64,000 bases of DNA, taken from the NCBI GenBank assembly GCA_030549495.1, contig JAUIRK010000173.1:62001-126000 (forward strand). Direction: 5' to 3'. The DNA is from Nectonema munidae. Its lineage: Eukaryota > Nematomorpha > Nectonematoida > Nectonematidae. Each line of letters begins with the position of its first letter. Within the stretch, counting starts at the first letter, position 1. The notes under the pieces are model-generated. The model searched no databases. It worked only from the letters and a program-made list of their open reading frames with translations, and was not told the origin of the DNA. The position numbers and the translations under genes were made by a program. Positions 19,757 to 31,737 of this stretch are shown here, in pieces.

Positions 19757-22690
19757 TTCCCCTCCTTTATAAGGTTGATGCGGGATAAAGTGGTGCCAGT
19801 GTGTATATAAGAAGACTGCAGAGTATCGTCCACAAAGCTAAGAAATAGTGTTAAAGAAGGAAAGAATACTTACATGCACTGCCAAAATAAGACAGCAGGC
19901 ATATTTGTGCTCTTGTGCTTTCAAACTCTTATGAAAGAATGAGGAATTGCTGAAAATCAATATGGGTGGAGATGAAATAAGAAGAGAAGTGAAAGTTTGT
20001 GATTATTTTCGCAATTTTAATCGATGCTAGAAAATACTCAATAACAATAATGACACATCTTCCATCAAAGTGCATAAAGGAAGATTGCGAAGCAAACACA
20101 CAAAACAAGAGCTAAGGATACAATTCTCAAAATATCAAACTAACACTTCAAATAATCCCAAAATAAAATCTATAATGTAAACAATAATTTTCTAAATCTA
20201 ATTTAGTCGAGATAAAATTTAAATGTAGATTTAAAGAGAAAATGAGAAACATTTGTTGGAGTTCTTCATGAGATTATAATTAATTGAAATATCATAACTA
20301 TTTAGAAGTGGAGCACTATCATATCTCAAAGTTTTGCCACATTTCCAATCCCTTCTACCCTTCCCCCCTCACTTGTTTAATATTTCGTAACGCTATTGAA
20401 CAACAAATCATCCAGTGTTCGCATTGCGTCAAAACCACAAAATTTGTTCAGTAACTTTCCGCATTTGAAATTTAAATTTTGAATTCGTAATCGAAAAATT
20501 CAAAAATAAAGGAATCTAATTTTAAATGATCTCATTTTTAAATGATAATTAACTCTTAGACTAGTGGTGCAATGATTAATAAGAATAGATTCGTAAGATT
20601 TATGTCTTTTAAGTATTGACATCGGAATCATAATGGGAAAATTTTGCGTCCCTTTTGGGTTCTATCAAGCTGTTCAAATTTTAAATACTTATTCAAAAAC
20701 ATAGTTTAGATAACAGCGTTAAATGTAAAGCAAAATCAGCTCACGTAATGATAAATGACTTAATTACGAATAAGCTAACCCCAACCCGTACTCTTTCATT
20801 TCAAATTTAATTTTAAACCCGCTATAAAGTGTAGCACTTGTTTTTGATAAACTTGCATGTACTCTTCAATTAAAATATAGAAATCGGGATGGCAATCCCT
20901 TTATATGTATTAGGAATGGGAAAAGAAATACGAATCTTACAAAAATTTTGAATTGTCCCATCTTGAGATAAAATGAGGCATCTATTAGACAAGAATGTGA
21001 AGAAAAAATAGTATCTATACGCCTCCCATCAATTTTATCTCAAGGGAATATCGTTCAAAGAGATTGTACAGCTGAAATAATTGCAATAGCAAAAAAGTTT
21101 GAGGGGAGGATGGAAGAGTAGAGGTGATTTTCAAAGCATAGAGGCTAAAAATTAATGAATATGGAAACGGATTGCACAGGTTGTAAGAATTTGTCCACAC
21201 CTGCCCCGACCAGTATTTTATCGTATTGCACTTGAGCGCACCCGCAATAAAAAAATAAAATGCCCGCAATCGCAATTTTAAATTTAAAACTTCGTTCGCC
21301 CAACTTAACAGACAACTATCATTTTGGTAAAGAATATAATTTAAATGCTACTGTTTTTATACATTGAATTTTTATGATGTTAGATTTAAAACAAGATTTA
21401 CTTTTAATGGAGCCGATAAAAGTTCAAATATCATTGACGATTTGGATTTAAAAAGGTGATCTTGCAATTAAGAGATAAGATGGCCAGCAAAACTATTGTT
21501 ACGCTCGCTAGCAGTATTTGTTACCATAATAATAAAACATTATGCGCAAAACCAGAAAGTGTTTGAAAATTGCTTCAATATAATATACTGTATTGTAAAT
21601 GTGATAAAAATGTACTTTATCTAAAGAAATAAATGGTGCTTTGATGATGTAAAGGTGTGAGATGGATGTAACGGGGTGTACTTACTGACGTTAAACTTTA
21701 CAAATGGCCTGCAATTTATATGCGGGTCTAGCAAACTCACGCGAGTTGCACGACCCGCGTAGACTTCTACCATGGAAGTAACTTTTTGAAATAGTTTTTT
21801 TAGTTAAAAAGAAATATTTTCAAAACCCAATGTTTTCAAACATCAAATATTTTGGGGCATTTAGGTAAAATTTAATAAAATTTTGTGAAATAATTGAATA
21901 TTTTACATCGACGGTCCACACTGGTTCTATAGAACTCATGAGATAACATCTAATAAAACAAATGGATTTAGATTTGTGTTACTTGTAATAGATAAAGTAT
22001 TTAAGGGAAATAAAGATGTGCATTGATTTTATAGCAAACTTTTAAAATTGCTTTATTTTTGTCTTTATTAACTTTTATGTTGGGGTTGAATGCAGCCCGT
22101 TCGCCTTTTTAGGTAAAGAAAGTTGGGTTTCCTGGTGTTAACCCAAATCATCCCACTGTCAGTTTAAACTTACATTGAAAATTGCTTATGTTTTAAAAGT
22201 ATAGCAAAAAAAAAAAAATTATTTCTGATTTTTTGTACAGTATAAAAATCAAATAATTTTTTTATACTAAGTTTCTGTTTTATTTATCAAAATTTTACAA
22301 ATTTTAGTTGTCAGGAAAACTGTTTCGTGGATTTTTGGTGATTAAACGATTAATTTGAATGGAAAAGCGTAATAATCGTGCTTTCTTTAGTTATCAGCTT
22401 CGGAAACGTATCTGGAACATTTATTCCAATTAATAAGGGATCTGATAGGTTCAAAAACATGGACAATGGGTTTTTAAAATCTAAAAGGTTTCTTTAATCT
22501 TTATTCTAAAATTTGTAAAACGTTACATATTACATATAAATTTTATTGGACAATATGTAGCTCTATAAAGTGTAACACTTGTATTTGATTAAGTTACATA
22601 ATATTGTGTTTTTTTTCTATTTTGAACATCATTTGTCTACATAAATTAAAGGCGGAAATACACCAAATAGTGGCTGCATAATAAAAAATT
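19757..22690. other. No confident gene
   Basis: I found no supported gene. 19855-19935 contains a sequence that on the minus strand offers an ATG followed by a strong donor (GTAAGTATT, near 19875), but nothing ties it to a gene. 21180-21290 and 21700-21770 have GC-richer words (CGGGTC/GACCCG) that could be a decayed transposon. Confidence 0.35.
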
Positions 22691-22696
22691 AATAAA

Positions 22697-23180
22697 ATGC
22701 TTACCAATGACGATGAACGGTTTATTTTCGATGACTTCGAATCATATCAATATTTATCCAAGGTAAAAGATAGAATTTAAGAAAAAGGTTGTAGAAATAA
22801 AAAAGAGGTTTTTCAATTAAAAAAATGATTGGTAAATAACTGAAAGTAAATTCCTTAAATAAGAAGAAACAGAATCGATCTTTTTTGGGATTGTGAATCG
22901 CAAGCAGAATTGAAAAAATTTCAGTATCGTTCTAAGTTCTATTAATAATTGACATATTATTAAAAAATATTTAGGATTTAATATCTTCACATTGGTTATA
23001 ATTTTCTTTTATGTTTTCCTTCTTTTTTATCTATCATTGTTTCATATTAATTGTAAACAAATTCTCAAGGTAGAAATTCACCGAATGGCCATGCCGAAAT
23101 TGGCAGTACAGTTAGCAAACATAGAGCATAATTTTTACAAGTTTGGCGAACTATCGAATAAAATTTTATTCTTGAATTAA
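22697..23180 (+). CDS. Possible small two-exon gene, unidentified
   Basis: Exon 1 (22697-22762) starts at an ATG with an in-frame stop just upstream (22682-22684). It encodes 22 residues beginning MLTNDDERFIFDDFESYQYL and ends with donor AAG|GTAAAAG. Exon 2 (23070-23180) follows the acceptor CTCAAG|G in the same phase and encodes 36 residues including HRMAMPKLAVQLANIEHNFY before a TAA. The joined product would be 58 residues. Both parts have protein-like composition in an AT-rich setting, and the phases agree. I recognise no family. The acceptor has a modest pyrimidine tract. It could equally be the first exons of a longer gene with a different exon 2 end. Confidence 0.38.
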
Positions 23181-23189
23181 TATCAAAAA

Positions 23190-24334
23190 TTTTTGCATTC
23201 AAATCTCGAATATATCAACTTAATCCCACATTCACCCCTCTCCTCAAAAACACAGTTTACTGGCAATTAATTTTTTTATTTGTGTATATTGTATAAACAT
23301 AAAGGTACTTTATTAAATGATACCCTGTGGACTGTGGTTATTTCATGTCATTAAGTAAAAATATTGTTTGAATTTCAGTTTGGAGAATTTAAAATAAAAA
23401 CTGATACGGTCAGGCAGAAACAAAGAATGTGATGAGCAAGATTTTATGTGTAAATATGCATTTATAAAATGCTTAAAAAGTTTTCTATATATTATTAAAA
23501 ATGTGGGCTTTTTCAAAATGGGTAAAGAAAATTCATTAAGCAATTTATTTTTAGCCAAATGGCAAAGTAAAAATAAATCCTAGAGAAGACGTAGTAGGCC
23601 CAAAATTATTACTTTCAAGATGAATCGAATTATATATTTGGAAAAATTAAGGAATTTTTCTAATATGAACGCGTAAATGATGAATACAAAATAAAATAAT
23701 AAATAAATAAATAAAATCTTTAAAATTATAATATAAAATATAAAAATTGAAAAATATAAATAAAAAAAAGATATACCAAATCAAAAAGGGTCAGAAAGTG
23801 CCGCAAGAATAGAAAAATTAGGCAATAAAAAAATAATTTCTTTTTTTAAAAATTATTACTAATAAAAAAAATTAATTTTCTACTTTGACATTTAAAAAAT
23901 ACAATTTTAAACAAGATAATTTTTAGTTTATAATTTTTTTCTATTGTTTATATTTTATCATTCTCTCATATATACTTATTTTTTATTAAATATATACCTA
24001 TATTGATTTATAATTCAACTCATGTTTATATATATATATGCATACACTTCAGCTACGCATAAACTTTGGGTAAAATATGTATTGAAAAAAGCCGCCTGTG
24101 TTCTTCTTCAATTATATCGAGAAAATACTATACAAAAGTATGAATTGTTTGTTTGAAACTGTAACTAGATTTACGAACATATTAAACATAGATATATTTT
24201 ACTTTTAATGTATATTTGTAAAAATAAATTTTATTCTTCTATTATTGATTTTTTCCTCTATATATGATATTTATTTAAAAAAAATGTATTACATGTTATA
24301 AATATGTATATTATATATAGATATATATATATAT
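23190..24334. other. No gene seen; very AT-rich
   Basis: Long A/T runs and TA-repeats (24018-24040, 24310-24338). No supported feature. Confidence 0.5.
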
Positions 24335-24337
24335 ATC

Positions 24338-24650
24338 CAATCTGTATACTAAGAATACTTATCTCCAACCTGTATACTACGATGGTTTCTATTCCATGTA
24401 TAAATGACTAAGTCACTAAGGGGACAATGTTCAACTTTCTGTTCATATTTTGCTAGGTGTAAGATTTAATATATCTCATTCGGGGAGACGATGTTGCATA
24501 AGTTATTACCTATATACCTGTATACTACGATGATTCATCTCCAACCTGTCTGTTCATATTTTGCTAGATGTAAGATTTGATATGCCTCATTCGGGGAAAC
24601 GATGTTAAATAAGTTATTACTTATATTTTGCTATTTTTTCACGATAATAA
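24338..24650 (+). repeat. Left inverted copy of the minisatellite-bearing sequence
   Basis: This contains a few degenerate units of the 28-bp minisatellite (CTGTATACTACGATG with ATTCATCTCCAA). They are followed by the words TTCTGTTCATATTTTGCTAG, GTAAGATTTGATAT and CTCATTCGGGGA, each present twice. The reverse complement of 33300-33838 contains the same words in the same order. So the two regions are inverted copies about 9 kb apart. Confidence 0.7.
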
Positions 24651-25179
24651 ATAATATATCTGTCAAAAAATCAAAATAAAATTCTATAATATAAGAATCG
24701 AAAATCTTTAAGGATGGAAATGCTTTGATATCTCAAAACGGCAAACCAATTAATATTTTATATTTTATTTATCAAAAAAACAAAAAGTCAAAGTCGCAGA
24801 AATGTATACAAGCATATAATAAGATTTAAATATCAAACTATACTTGCATCAACATTGTAAAATTAAGCAGAAAACAACAGTTTAAATACAAAGAAATTTA
24901 CATTGAGAAACATATATAGGTGAGATAATCAAACTTAAATATAAAGACATGCATATTTCAAGAAAAGGTATATTTACGAACAAAACAATCTTTAATCAAA
25001 GATTCATCATGTGTAAATTTTATTCTTTTGGAATTTTTTATGCATTATAACTTTAACTTATTTGAAGGTGTTTTTTATTAAAACTTAATTTAAAATAAGA
25101 TTTTTAAAGTTTTAGATTTGTCTTTTTATAATTGGTTTTTATTTTTAGATATATCAATTTAATTGATTCTTTCTATAAT
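24651..25179. other. No gene seen
   Basis: AT-rich lead-in to the zinc-finger remnant; no supported feature. Confidence 0.45.
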
Positions 25180-25530
25180 GGATTGTGAGATTTGCAATAA
25201 AAAAGTTAGTTCTGCCAGAGTTTATTGCCCTAATTGACGAAAATTTTTCATCTTTTATGTCAAAATCTTAATATTGGGGAAGCATATTTTTTTCTCACTA
25301 CAAGTTATTTTGTACAATATGTTTTCCTTATTGTGATATCTCTTACTTCTCTGTATCTCTCAAAAGAATCTCTTTATAATTGTCAGTCAAAACTACCTTT
25401 TATAAAAGAAAATATTTTATTGAGGAATGCGATTACACAAATGATCAAAAAGTATAGTCTGATTAAAAAATTTTCCGAATTTAGTTTTGATGAATTATCT
25501 ACTTTATTTTACCATTCTTTTTAGGAAAAG
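25180..25530 (+). pseudogene. PHD/RING-like zinc-finger ORF remnant of a mobile element
   Basis: An ATG at 25180 begins MDCEICNKKVSSARVYCPN, giving Cys pairs in a C-x2-C...C arrangement. One stop and a frame change later the next piece (from 25234) has FHLLCQNLNIGE, supplying His and Cys. This spacing resembles a PHD-type finger, which several non-LTR retrotransposons carry in their first ORF. The rest (to 25524) is helix-rich. A similar finger lies on the opposite strand near 31600-31680. It is broken. Assignment to LINE ORF1 is inference. Confidence 0.45.
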
Positions 25531-25540
25531 GCTCTTTTTA

Positions 25541-25683
25541 AACAGGTAGGGGTTAGGTAGTGGGTTTCGATAACACAAGGTCTTGGCTTCGATCCCGCAT
25601 CAAGCCTACTTTCCTCATAGTTCGATACAAGAGGCGCAATTGTGCCTTCTTGTTGAAAATACCCGACCGGTACCTTTATTATA
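25541..25683 (+). repeat. tRNA-derived SINE, copy C
   Basis: Plus-strand copy with GGCTTCGATCCC (the B-box region carries one change against copy A) and the shared second half with CATAGTTCGATACAAGAGG. It ends near GGTACCTTTA, which matches the 3' end of the copies at 14306 and 48766. Confidence 0.72.
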
Positions 25684-26399
25684 CCTTTCTTGCGTATGAA
25701 ATTTCGGCTAAAAATTCCATTGAGCTTAATCTATTTAAAGAAAGTTTACCCAGAGGTCGTTAAAATTACTGAAATATGGAAAGTTTCTACAGAAATTAAC
25801 CAAGAATGTGAAAAAAAAATTTAATGTAAGATGCTGATTCGTATATTCTTTGATGGCTGCTGCAACTATAATTGAAGTTCCCATCCAGTCCGTTTAACCA
25901 AGCATAGATGGCAAATTCGATTCTTCAAATGAACATTTAAATAAGATATTTAAACCAAGATCAAAATTTCATAAAATATAATTATTATGATTCTATGGAC
26001 TAGCACAACTAGACATCTAAAATATTTTATTGAAAACCATTATGTACATCTTAATAATATAAATAATATACAAGGTAATACTTATAGTAATAATGAAAGT
26101 CTGTTTGTATCAAGTGGAGAAGTTAGTTTTATTTCAAAAATTTCATCTCAAAAAGTGCTGATAATAAGCAAAATAAATTACAGGCGTATATGTCTCCGGT
26201 TTTAGATATAACTTCTAGTAGATTGTAAAAACCCTCCTGATTCTTTTGCATTCCATATCAAAGAAAATAGTTTTTATTTAATTCGAAGAATTAAATTTAA
26301 TCAAAAAATTATTTTTCTGATAATTGTGGCGCATGGAAACTTATTTCTAGTAAGAAATATCACTACTTCAATCTAAAAAAAACGCTCCTTAAAATTTAC
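25684..26399. other. Unassigned, perhaps decayed element
   Basis: The plus frame is partly open (25987-26205) but gives no recognisable family. It lies between mobile-element pieces and is probably debris. Confidence 0.3.
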
Positions 26400-27610
26400 C
26401 TAATAACATTCTGCAATACACCCCCACCACATCCTTTCACCAACATATACACAAACCAAACATTCCAATCACTGCAGTAATACAATTCCTTATTAATTCA
26501 GTTTGCTACTAACAAAACATCTTATCAAGTGCTACCATTAAATCACCCAATCGAGCTCATCCACCCTTCTTCGTCTCTTCCTTACACCACTAAAATCTGT
26601 CACCATAGATATCTTGCCCTTAACTCTATAGCTTACCAACCTACAACAAATACTATCAGCTCGTTTTAAACTCATTCCTTATCCAACACACAAATCTGGA
26701 TTCAGAAATCACTGCACACGAAACAGAAATTCACCCAGTATTACTATCCTACAACATACTCCTTAACCTAACTTCTTTTTCCACCTCCTTCAAATCTTGA
26801 AAACAAAATCTCACACTCAACTTATAGTTTAGCAAGCAAACTTATTCACCTATCTAAACACTTTGAATTAAAAATCATCTCGTGCCCAGCTCATTCCAGC
26901 TGTTTTGACAAAATCTGGCATTCACAGATCTTACCACTGTTTTCTTTACCCATCTCTACATTTACAAACACAATCTCTACACTACTGCAGTGGCAACAAT
27001 CTATTAACTCAACCATCACATCACTTCCGCCGATCTATGCCATTATCACAACTCATTTTAAACAAACACTTTCACTTACTCCCTCGGAACATCATTCGAT
27101 GGTTATCATCCCATTGCCCTTGTAATGCATACTTCTTCAAATTCAAACTTCACTCAAAAACTTTCTGTCGTTTTAGCTGTCCGTACATTGAAACACCTAT
27201 ACATATTCTCTTTTATTGTCCAATATTTCATTCTCATCGACACCAACTCCTTGAAAAAAGCCGCTACTTTTATAAAGATATTACATCCTCTCTACATGAT
27301 CTTCCATTACTCATCAAACATCTCTCTCTTCTCATAACCACAAGCGAAACAATACTCTCTACAAACCAAACACTCAATCCTCCCTCAAATATCTAATCAC
27401 AATAAGCCATTATCATCACTAACCCATACATTCTACAAAATAGTCTAGTGTCTACAGCCATGAAAATCTTCCGAATTTTTCTTTTATATTTCAGAAAGAT
27501 CCACAAAGTCTAAACTCGCACTTTGCAGACTAAATTCCAGCAGACTTGGAAGCATATCAGCTCCAGCTGGAAAGTGCTTAGAAATCTCCATACCTACCTA
27601 CCTACTACCT
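26400..27610 (+). mobile_element. LINE 3' end with HCCH-type motif
   Basis: A T/C/A-rich block unlike its surroundings. The plus-strand frame 26905-27396 (163 codons) contains FSCPYIETPIHILFYCPIFH near residues 90-110. This is the C-x(2-3)-C...H-x(3-4)-C pattern followed by a basic segment that marks the C-terminus of many jockey/R1/I-type non-LTR polymerases. Sequence upstream to 26400 has the same composition but is more decayed. The block ends in a TACC-repeat tract (27590-27612), plausibly the LINE tail. The reverse-transcriptase core is not preserved. Confidence 0.6.
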
Positions 27611-27612
27611 CT

Positions 27613-29039
27613 TAACAACCAATTGAAAATTAATTTTTTTATCAAGATCAAAAAAATCCAATTTTAAAGAAAAAGTGGTACAAAAAAATAATAGTTGCTT
27701 CTCAACCTGATTTAAAAAATATCATTATACTACATCGTTATTATTCAGTGCTTAATGTTCCGACTCGGCAAGACTTTTTACCCAAACTATTTTCAAAAAT
27801 TGTTTCTGAACATAAAAGAACCAAAATAAAAAGTCTCTAAGTAAAAGATAAAAAATGAAAATTCTTATCTCTCATAGATTTTTTTCAATATAAAGTCAAA
27901 TGTAAAATATAATTTTTTTAAGTTTTTTGATTTTTATCAATTCTAACCATGGTTCAATATTTTTGATTTAAAAATTTGCCAAAAATTTTCGATTCATAGA
28001 AATAAACACTGAATCTTTTATTTTTTTTATCAATTATACTTTTAAGACTTCAAATTTTTTCCCAGTTAACAGATATAGTTCTCTAAATATTGATTTCAAT
28101 CTTTTATATTAAAACTGATTTAATAAAATTAAATAAAAATAGTTTTCTTTGACTATTAACTACAATTTTTTGAATTTTTTTATTATCTAACTTCTTTAGA
28201 GAAAAACATTTTATTTTTTGCAATTTATTTGTTTCTAAATGGCTTACTGGAAGCCAGAGGCGTAATCAGCGGAGGCACTGCCGATTTTAAATGATATATT
28301 TGTCAAATAATCAATTCTGAAATCAAAGAATCGAAAAATGTTCAAATCAAAAAATATTTATTCTTTTTAAATATATCGTCGGCTCCTGTACCTTTTAGTT
28401 TCGTATATGCATGATTTAATAAAGGAACTCAGTAAACCATTAACCTATCCACCCCTAAGAATTCGTGCACCCATGATGGAGCATTTGTGAATAAAAAAAT
28501 AAAAATAAAGATAAATTTACTTTATTAAAATGAGGAAACATATTAAAAATGTGGTAAATTATTTTTTCTAGAATATATCAAGTGTGTAAAATGTGAATTT
28601 AATTTGTTTAATTAAAAAAGTTCAAGTGATATTCAAATGAAAAACTTTGATATTCATTTCATAAAATTAACAGTAAGAATTTAAACGTACCTTCATTTCA
28701 CAAAATATTAAAGATAAATAAATTTTTATAAATAGAAAAAGAAAAATCAATATATAATAAAATTATTATCAGAATCATAGTATATCTAAAATAAAAGAAA
28801 CCATGTGAAATAAAGATAAGAAATCAAAGTAATTTTTACAGATTAAGCATTACGCCTGATAATTATGAATAAATATAATTCAAAATACACATCCATAAAG
28901 ATATGAAAAAAGAGAAAACATAGATAGATCCTACAATCAAATATATTTTTCATCGTATATTTATGTTGTAAATTATTAATAGAATCAATATCTGATATAT
29001 ATAAGATATGCATCACTATTATATACATACAAATAAATA
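27613..29039. other. No gene seen
   Basis: AT-rich. 28250-28300 has a GC-richer word AGAGGCGTAATCAGCGG that resembles transposon ends, but no matching partner is clear. Confidence 0.4.
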
Positions 29040-29790
29040 TATGCAAATATAGACAAAATCAATATTTTTTAGTAGGAAAAAGAATCGTGTGAGTCCCTCA
29101 TTAGGTTTTGAAAATGTAACGAAATTCAACTATTTAGGCTTAATTATCAACTTTGATTTAAATTGGAATGATCATGTTATATATATTGCTAATAAATTGA
29201 ATGTTATTAATGGAATACTCTACAAGCATAAGTGTAAATTGGATAATGTGATAAAATTAAAGATTATAAGGCGTTGTTTCTTCCTCCTCTTTATTATAGT
29301 GTTGAAAACTGGGGTTGTTGCAATGTTTCACTTTTAGAGAAGATTCAAAAAAAGGCTATGAGACTTGTTATTGACTTGCCTTTGTTAAGCCATACCAGCA
29401 ATATTTTTCATCATCATTCATTACTTAAACTGAAGGATATTTATAAGCTAAAAGTGTCAATTTTTTTATATAATTACATTCATGGTGATTTATCATCCCC
29501 TTTTGATGGTTGGCTGAAGTTTAACTATGAGTATGAAAATTTCAACCTAAGATATGAACGCAACTTGGTTTTACCTTTTTATAAACTTAAGTAATCCAAA
29601 ACTGGTCTCAAATATAGGGTATGCAAATTTCGGAATGCCTTTTTAGTTTTCAATGATTGCAATACTTCTTTATTTTTGTTTAAAAAAAAATTAAAAAGTT
29701 ATTTGATTTCTCTTTATGAAGACACATGTCAACATGTTGATTGTTATGTATTCAAGAAATAATCAAAATTGAACCTTGAATATTGAACAC
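29040..29790 (+). mobile_element. LINE (CR1/jockey-like) reverse transcriptase, C-terminal part
   Basis: Two overlapping plus-strand open frames (29089-29337 and 29274-29594) match the region after the catalytic domain of non-LTR reverse transcriptases. The first has TKFNYLGLIINFDLNWNDH, then IKLKIIRRC. The second has LYYSVENWGCCN, LLEKIQKKAMRLVIDLP and the thumb-like LKLKDIYKLKVSIFLYNYIHG. A single frame change separates them near 29290. The C-terminal tail reads on to about 29760. The catalytic half is absent, so it is 5'-truncated and inactive. Confidence 0.78.
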
Positions 29791-30153
29791 GGCTTAATTG
29801 TACATTTTCATCTTCGTCCAATTGATTTACCAACACACTGAAGAACTTTTTTGGTGTTGCGTTATAATTTTTTATTTCTGTTCTCTGAGGTGCATCATCA
29901 CAGCGGCTATTGCCTTTTGATCATCTCCAAACAAATATATGAATATTTTTATTTTTGTCTGTTTATTTATTGTTTTTCTACTAAATATTACTGTTCTTTC
30001 AATTTAGTGTATGCAGAATATAGAAGAAATAACTATCAACAGGTATTATGCATAATGCATTGATGCTGTTAGGGATTATAAAAGCAAAATATAGTTTTTT
30101 TATTACAATATATTGAAACTTAAATTATATATATATGTTTGGGTATAACCAGT
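29791..30153. other. No gene seen
   Basis: AT-rich spacer between the plus-strand LINE end and the minus-strand fossil block; nothing supported. Confidence 0.4.
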
Positions 30154-31710
30154 TTATCTCCGACACAACAACTGAAAAACATATATAGAAACAAGAGTGA
30201 TGAAAATGATGAAATCATGATATATTAAAATATGACGGACTCTGGAAAAGTTGAAATGGTGGATAAGTATGGACGCGAGCTTACCTGAATTATCACGATT
30301 AGCCAGAAAATATATGTGTGGAAAGAGTCCTTTATATTCTACAGTAGAAAAATATAATAAGTTTTCGTGATCAATAAACTTGGAAAAATAGGAAATTCTT
30401 CGCATATAACGTGGATCATTTTTTAATTTGAAATAATACCTAACAACAATAATTTTCGCTTCACTTTTTCTGTCATTCCTAAGGTCAATAAAAGTACATA
30501 AATGATCATCATAGAAATAAAATAATTTCTTAGAACCATTACGCACCTAGGCCCCGCAATCATCACAAAATACTCGCATTGAAGGATCAATACGAATTTT
30601 GTAGCAAACATTTTCTTTAAGTCCTTTAGGTATCTGTTCATGAACCAATGTATCAGGATTTAATATGAAGGTAAACCATTCATTCTTCGAAATAAAATCA
30701 CTTACTTTCAGGCACAAATTATCGGGTTGATGATTCAACAGCAAAAAAATTATGTTCAGAAAGAATAGAGGCAGTTTTTTGTGAAACATTTGATAAAATT
30801 TTATCTATCGTAATATGACTTTTAGACAAATCATACTTTTTTTCTAAAGAAAAAGTATTTATATCCCGATTGATCAAAAGAACAAAATGATTAGGATTAT
30901 TATGGGTGAAAGGAGAAAATTGAGAACAAGAAAAAAGTATATTAATTTCGCAAGATTTGAAATCTTTGAACGGAATAAGAGTAGTATTCAAAATATCTAC
31001 GATCTTATTTTTTTTGAATTGTATGGTGGATAAAAAAGTTTAATTTTCATATTTAAAACATTTGATAGAGCCCAAATTGTATAAATGTTGGACCATCCGA
31101 ATTGAGAGCAAACTGATTTTATTGAATCTTGAAAATCACAAACTTTAATGAAACTTTTATCGACATATAAATTTGAATTTAAAACTAGTTCTATAGCGGT
31201 AAGGAGACGAAATACATCACTTCTACTTTCATTATCATAAAAAAAAGTTGAAATAGAATTGAAGAGACAACTACCATTAGGAGTAGACATTAAGGGAATA
31301 AGATTTTCTTTAAGGTTAAAATGTGTTAATATAGATTGAGCTATTGGATTGATGCTAGTTTTGTACGAGGGACTAAATTTGGAAACATGAAATTTTCATT
31401 TCTTAAAAAAAAATTTTCGGCTCTCATGAAATCTTTCATATTATTTAAAATATTATGAAAGGTGTCATTACACTTTTCTAGATATATATAATAGTTTTCA
31501 ATACATTCAATAGCGCCATGAAAATCATATTCTTTATTGCTAAAGTTAAGCTTTTTAAACAAAAAAAAAGGCCCTGTCATCTTCAGTTAAATCGATATAT
31601 TCTCCATGATAGGCTCTCTTACACGATCCACAATGGAGGCCCTTCTCAACAAACAATCCACACATAGCGCACAAATAAAATTTAAGCTACAGGTGAATTT
31701 TCCAATAAAT
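30154..31710 (-). pseudogene. Mobile-element fossil with zinc finger and OTU/vertnin-like protease domain
   Basis: Minus-strand coding remains, from high to low coordinates, show three parts. First is a finger with C-x2-C...C-x2-C-x4-H spacing (about 31680-31600). Then comes a helix-rich linker (31580-31341). Last is an OTU-like cysteine protease fold: PNGSCLFNS (about 31280), matching the catalytic-Cys motif DGNCLF, and PNHFVLLI (about 30890), matching the catalytic His. The spacing and the segment between them resemble the vertnin-type branch of OTU domains. A short CDDC pair occurs near 30555. It is broken, with several interruptions, and sits directly downstream of the retroelement fossil in the same orientation. 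It is therefore probably an extra ORF of that element or of a neighbouring one. A decayed host gene is the alternative. Confidence 0.55.
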
Positions 31711-31737
31711 AATAAAATAATTTTCCTAAGGGAGGCA

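Noticed and set aside
19855-19935. A minus-strand first exon (ATG plus GTAAGTATT donor)
   Set aside because: Only about ten codons, no partner exon and no recognisable product; kept only as a remark.
26905-27337. Ser/His-rich 163-codon frame as a host gene
   Set aside because: The Cys/His pattern and the TACC tail identify it as the end of a LINE; the second overlapping frame is a shadow.
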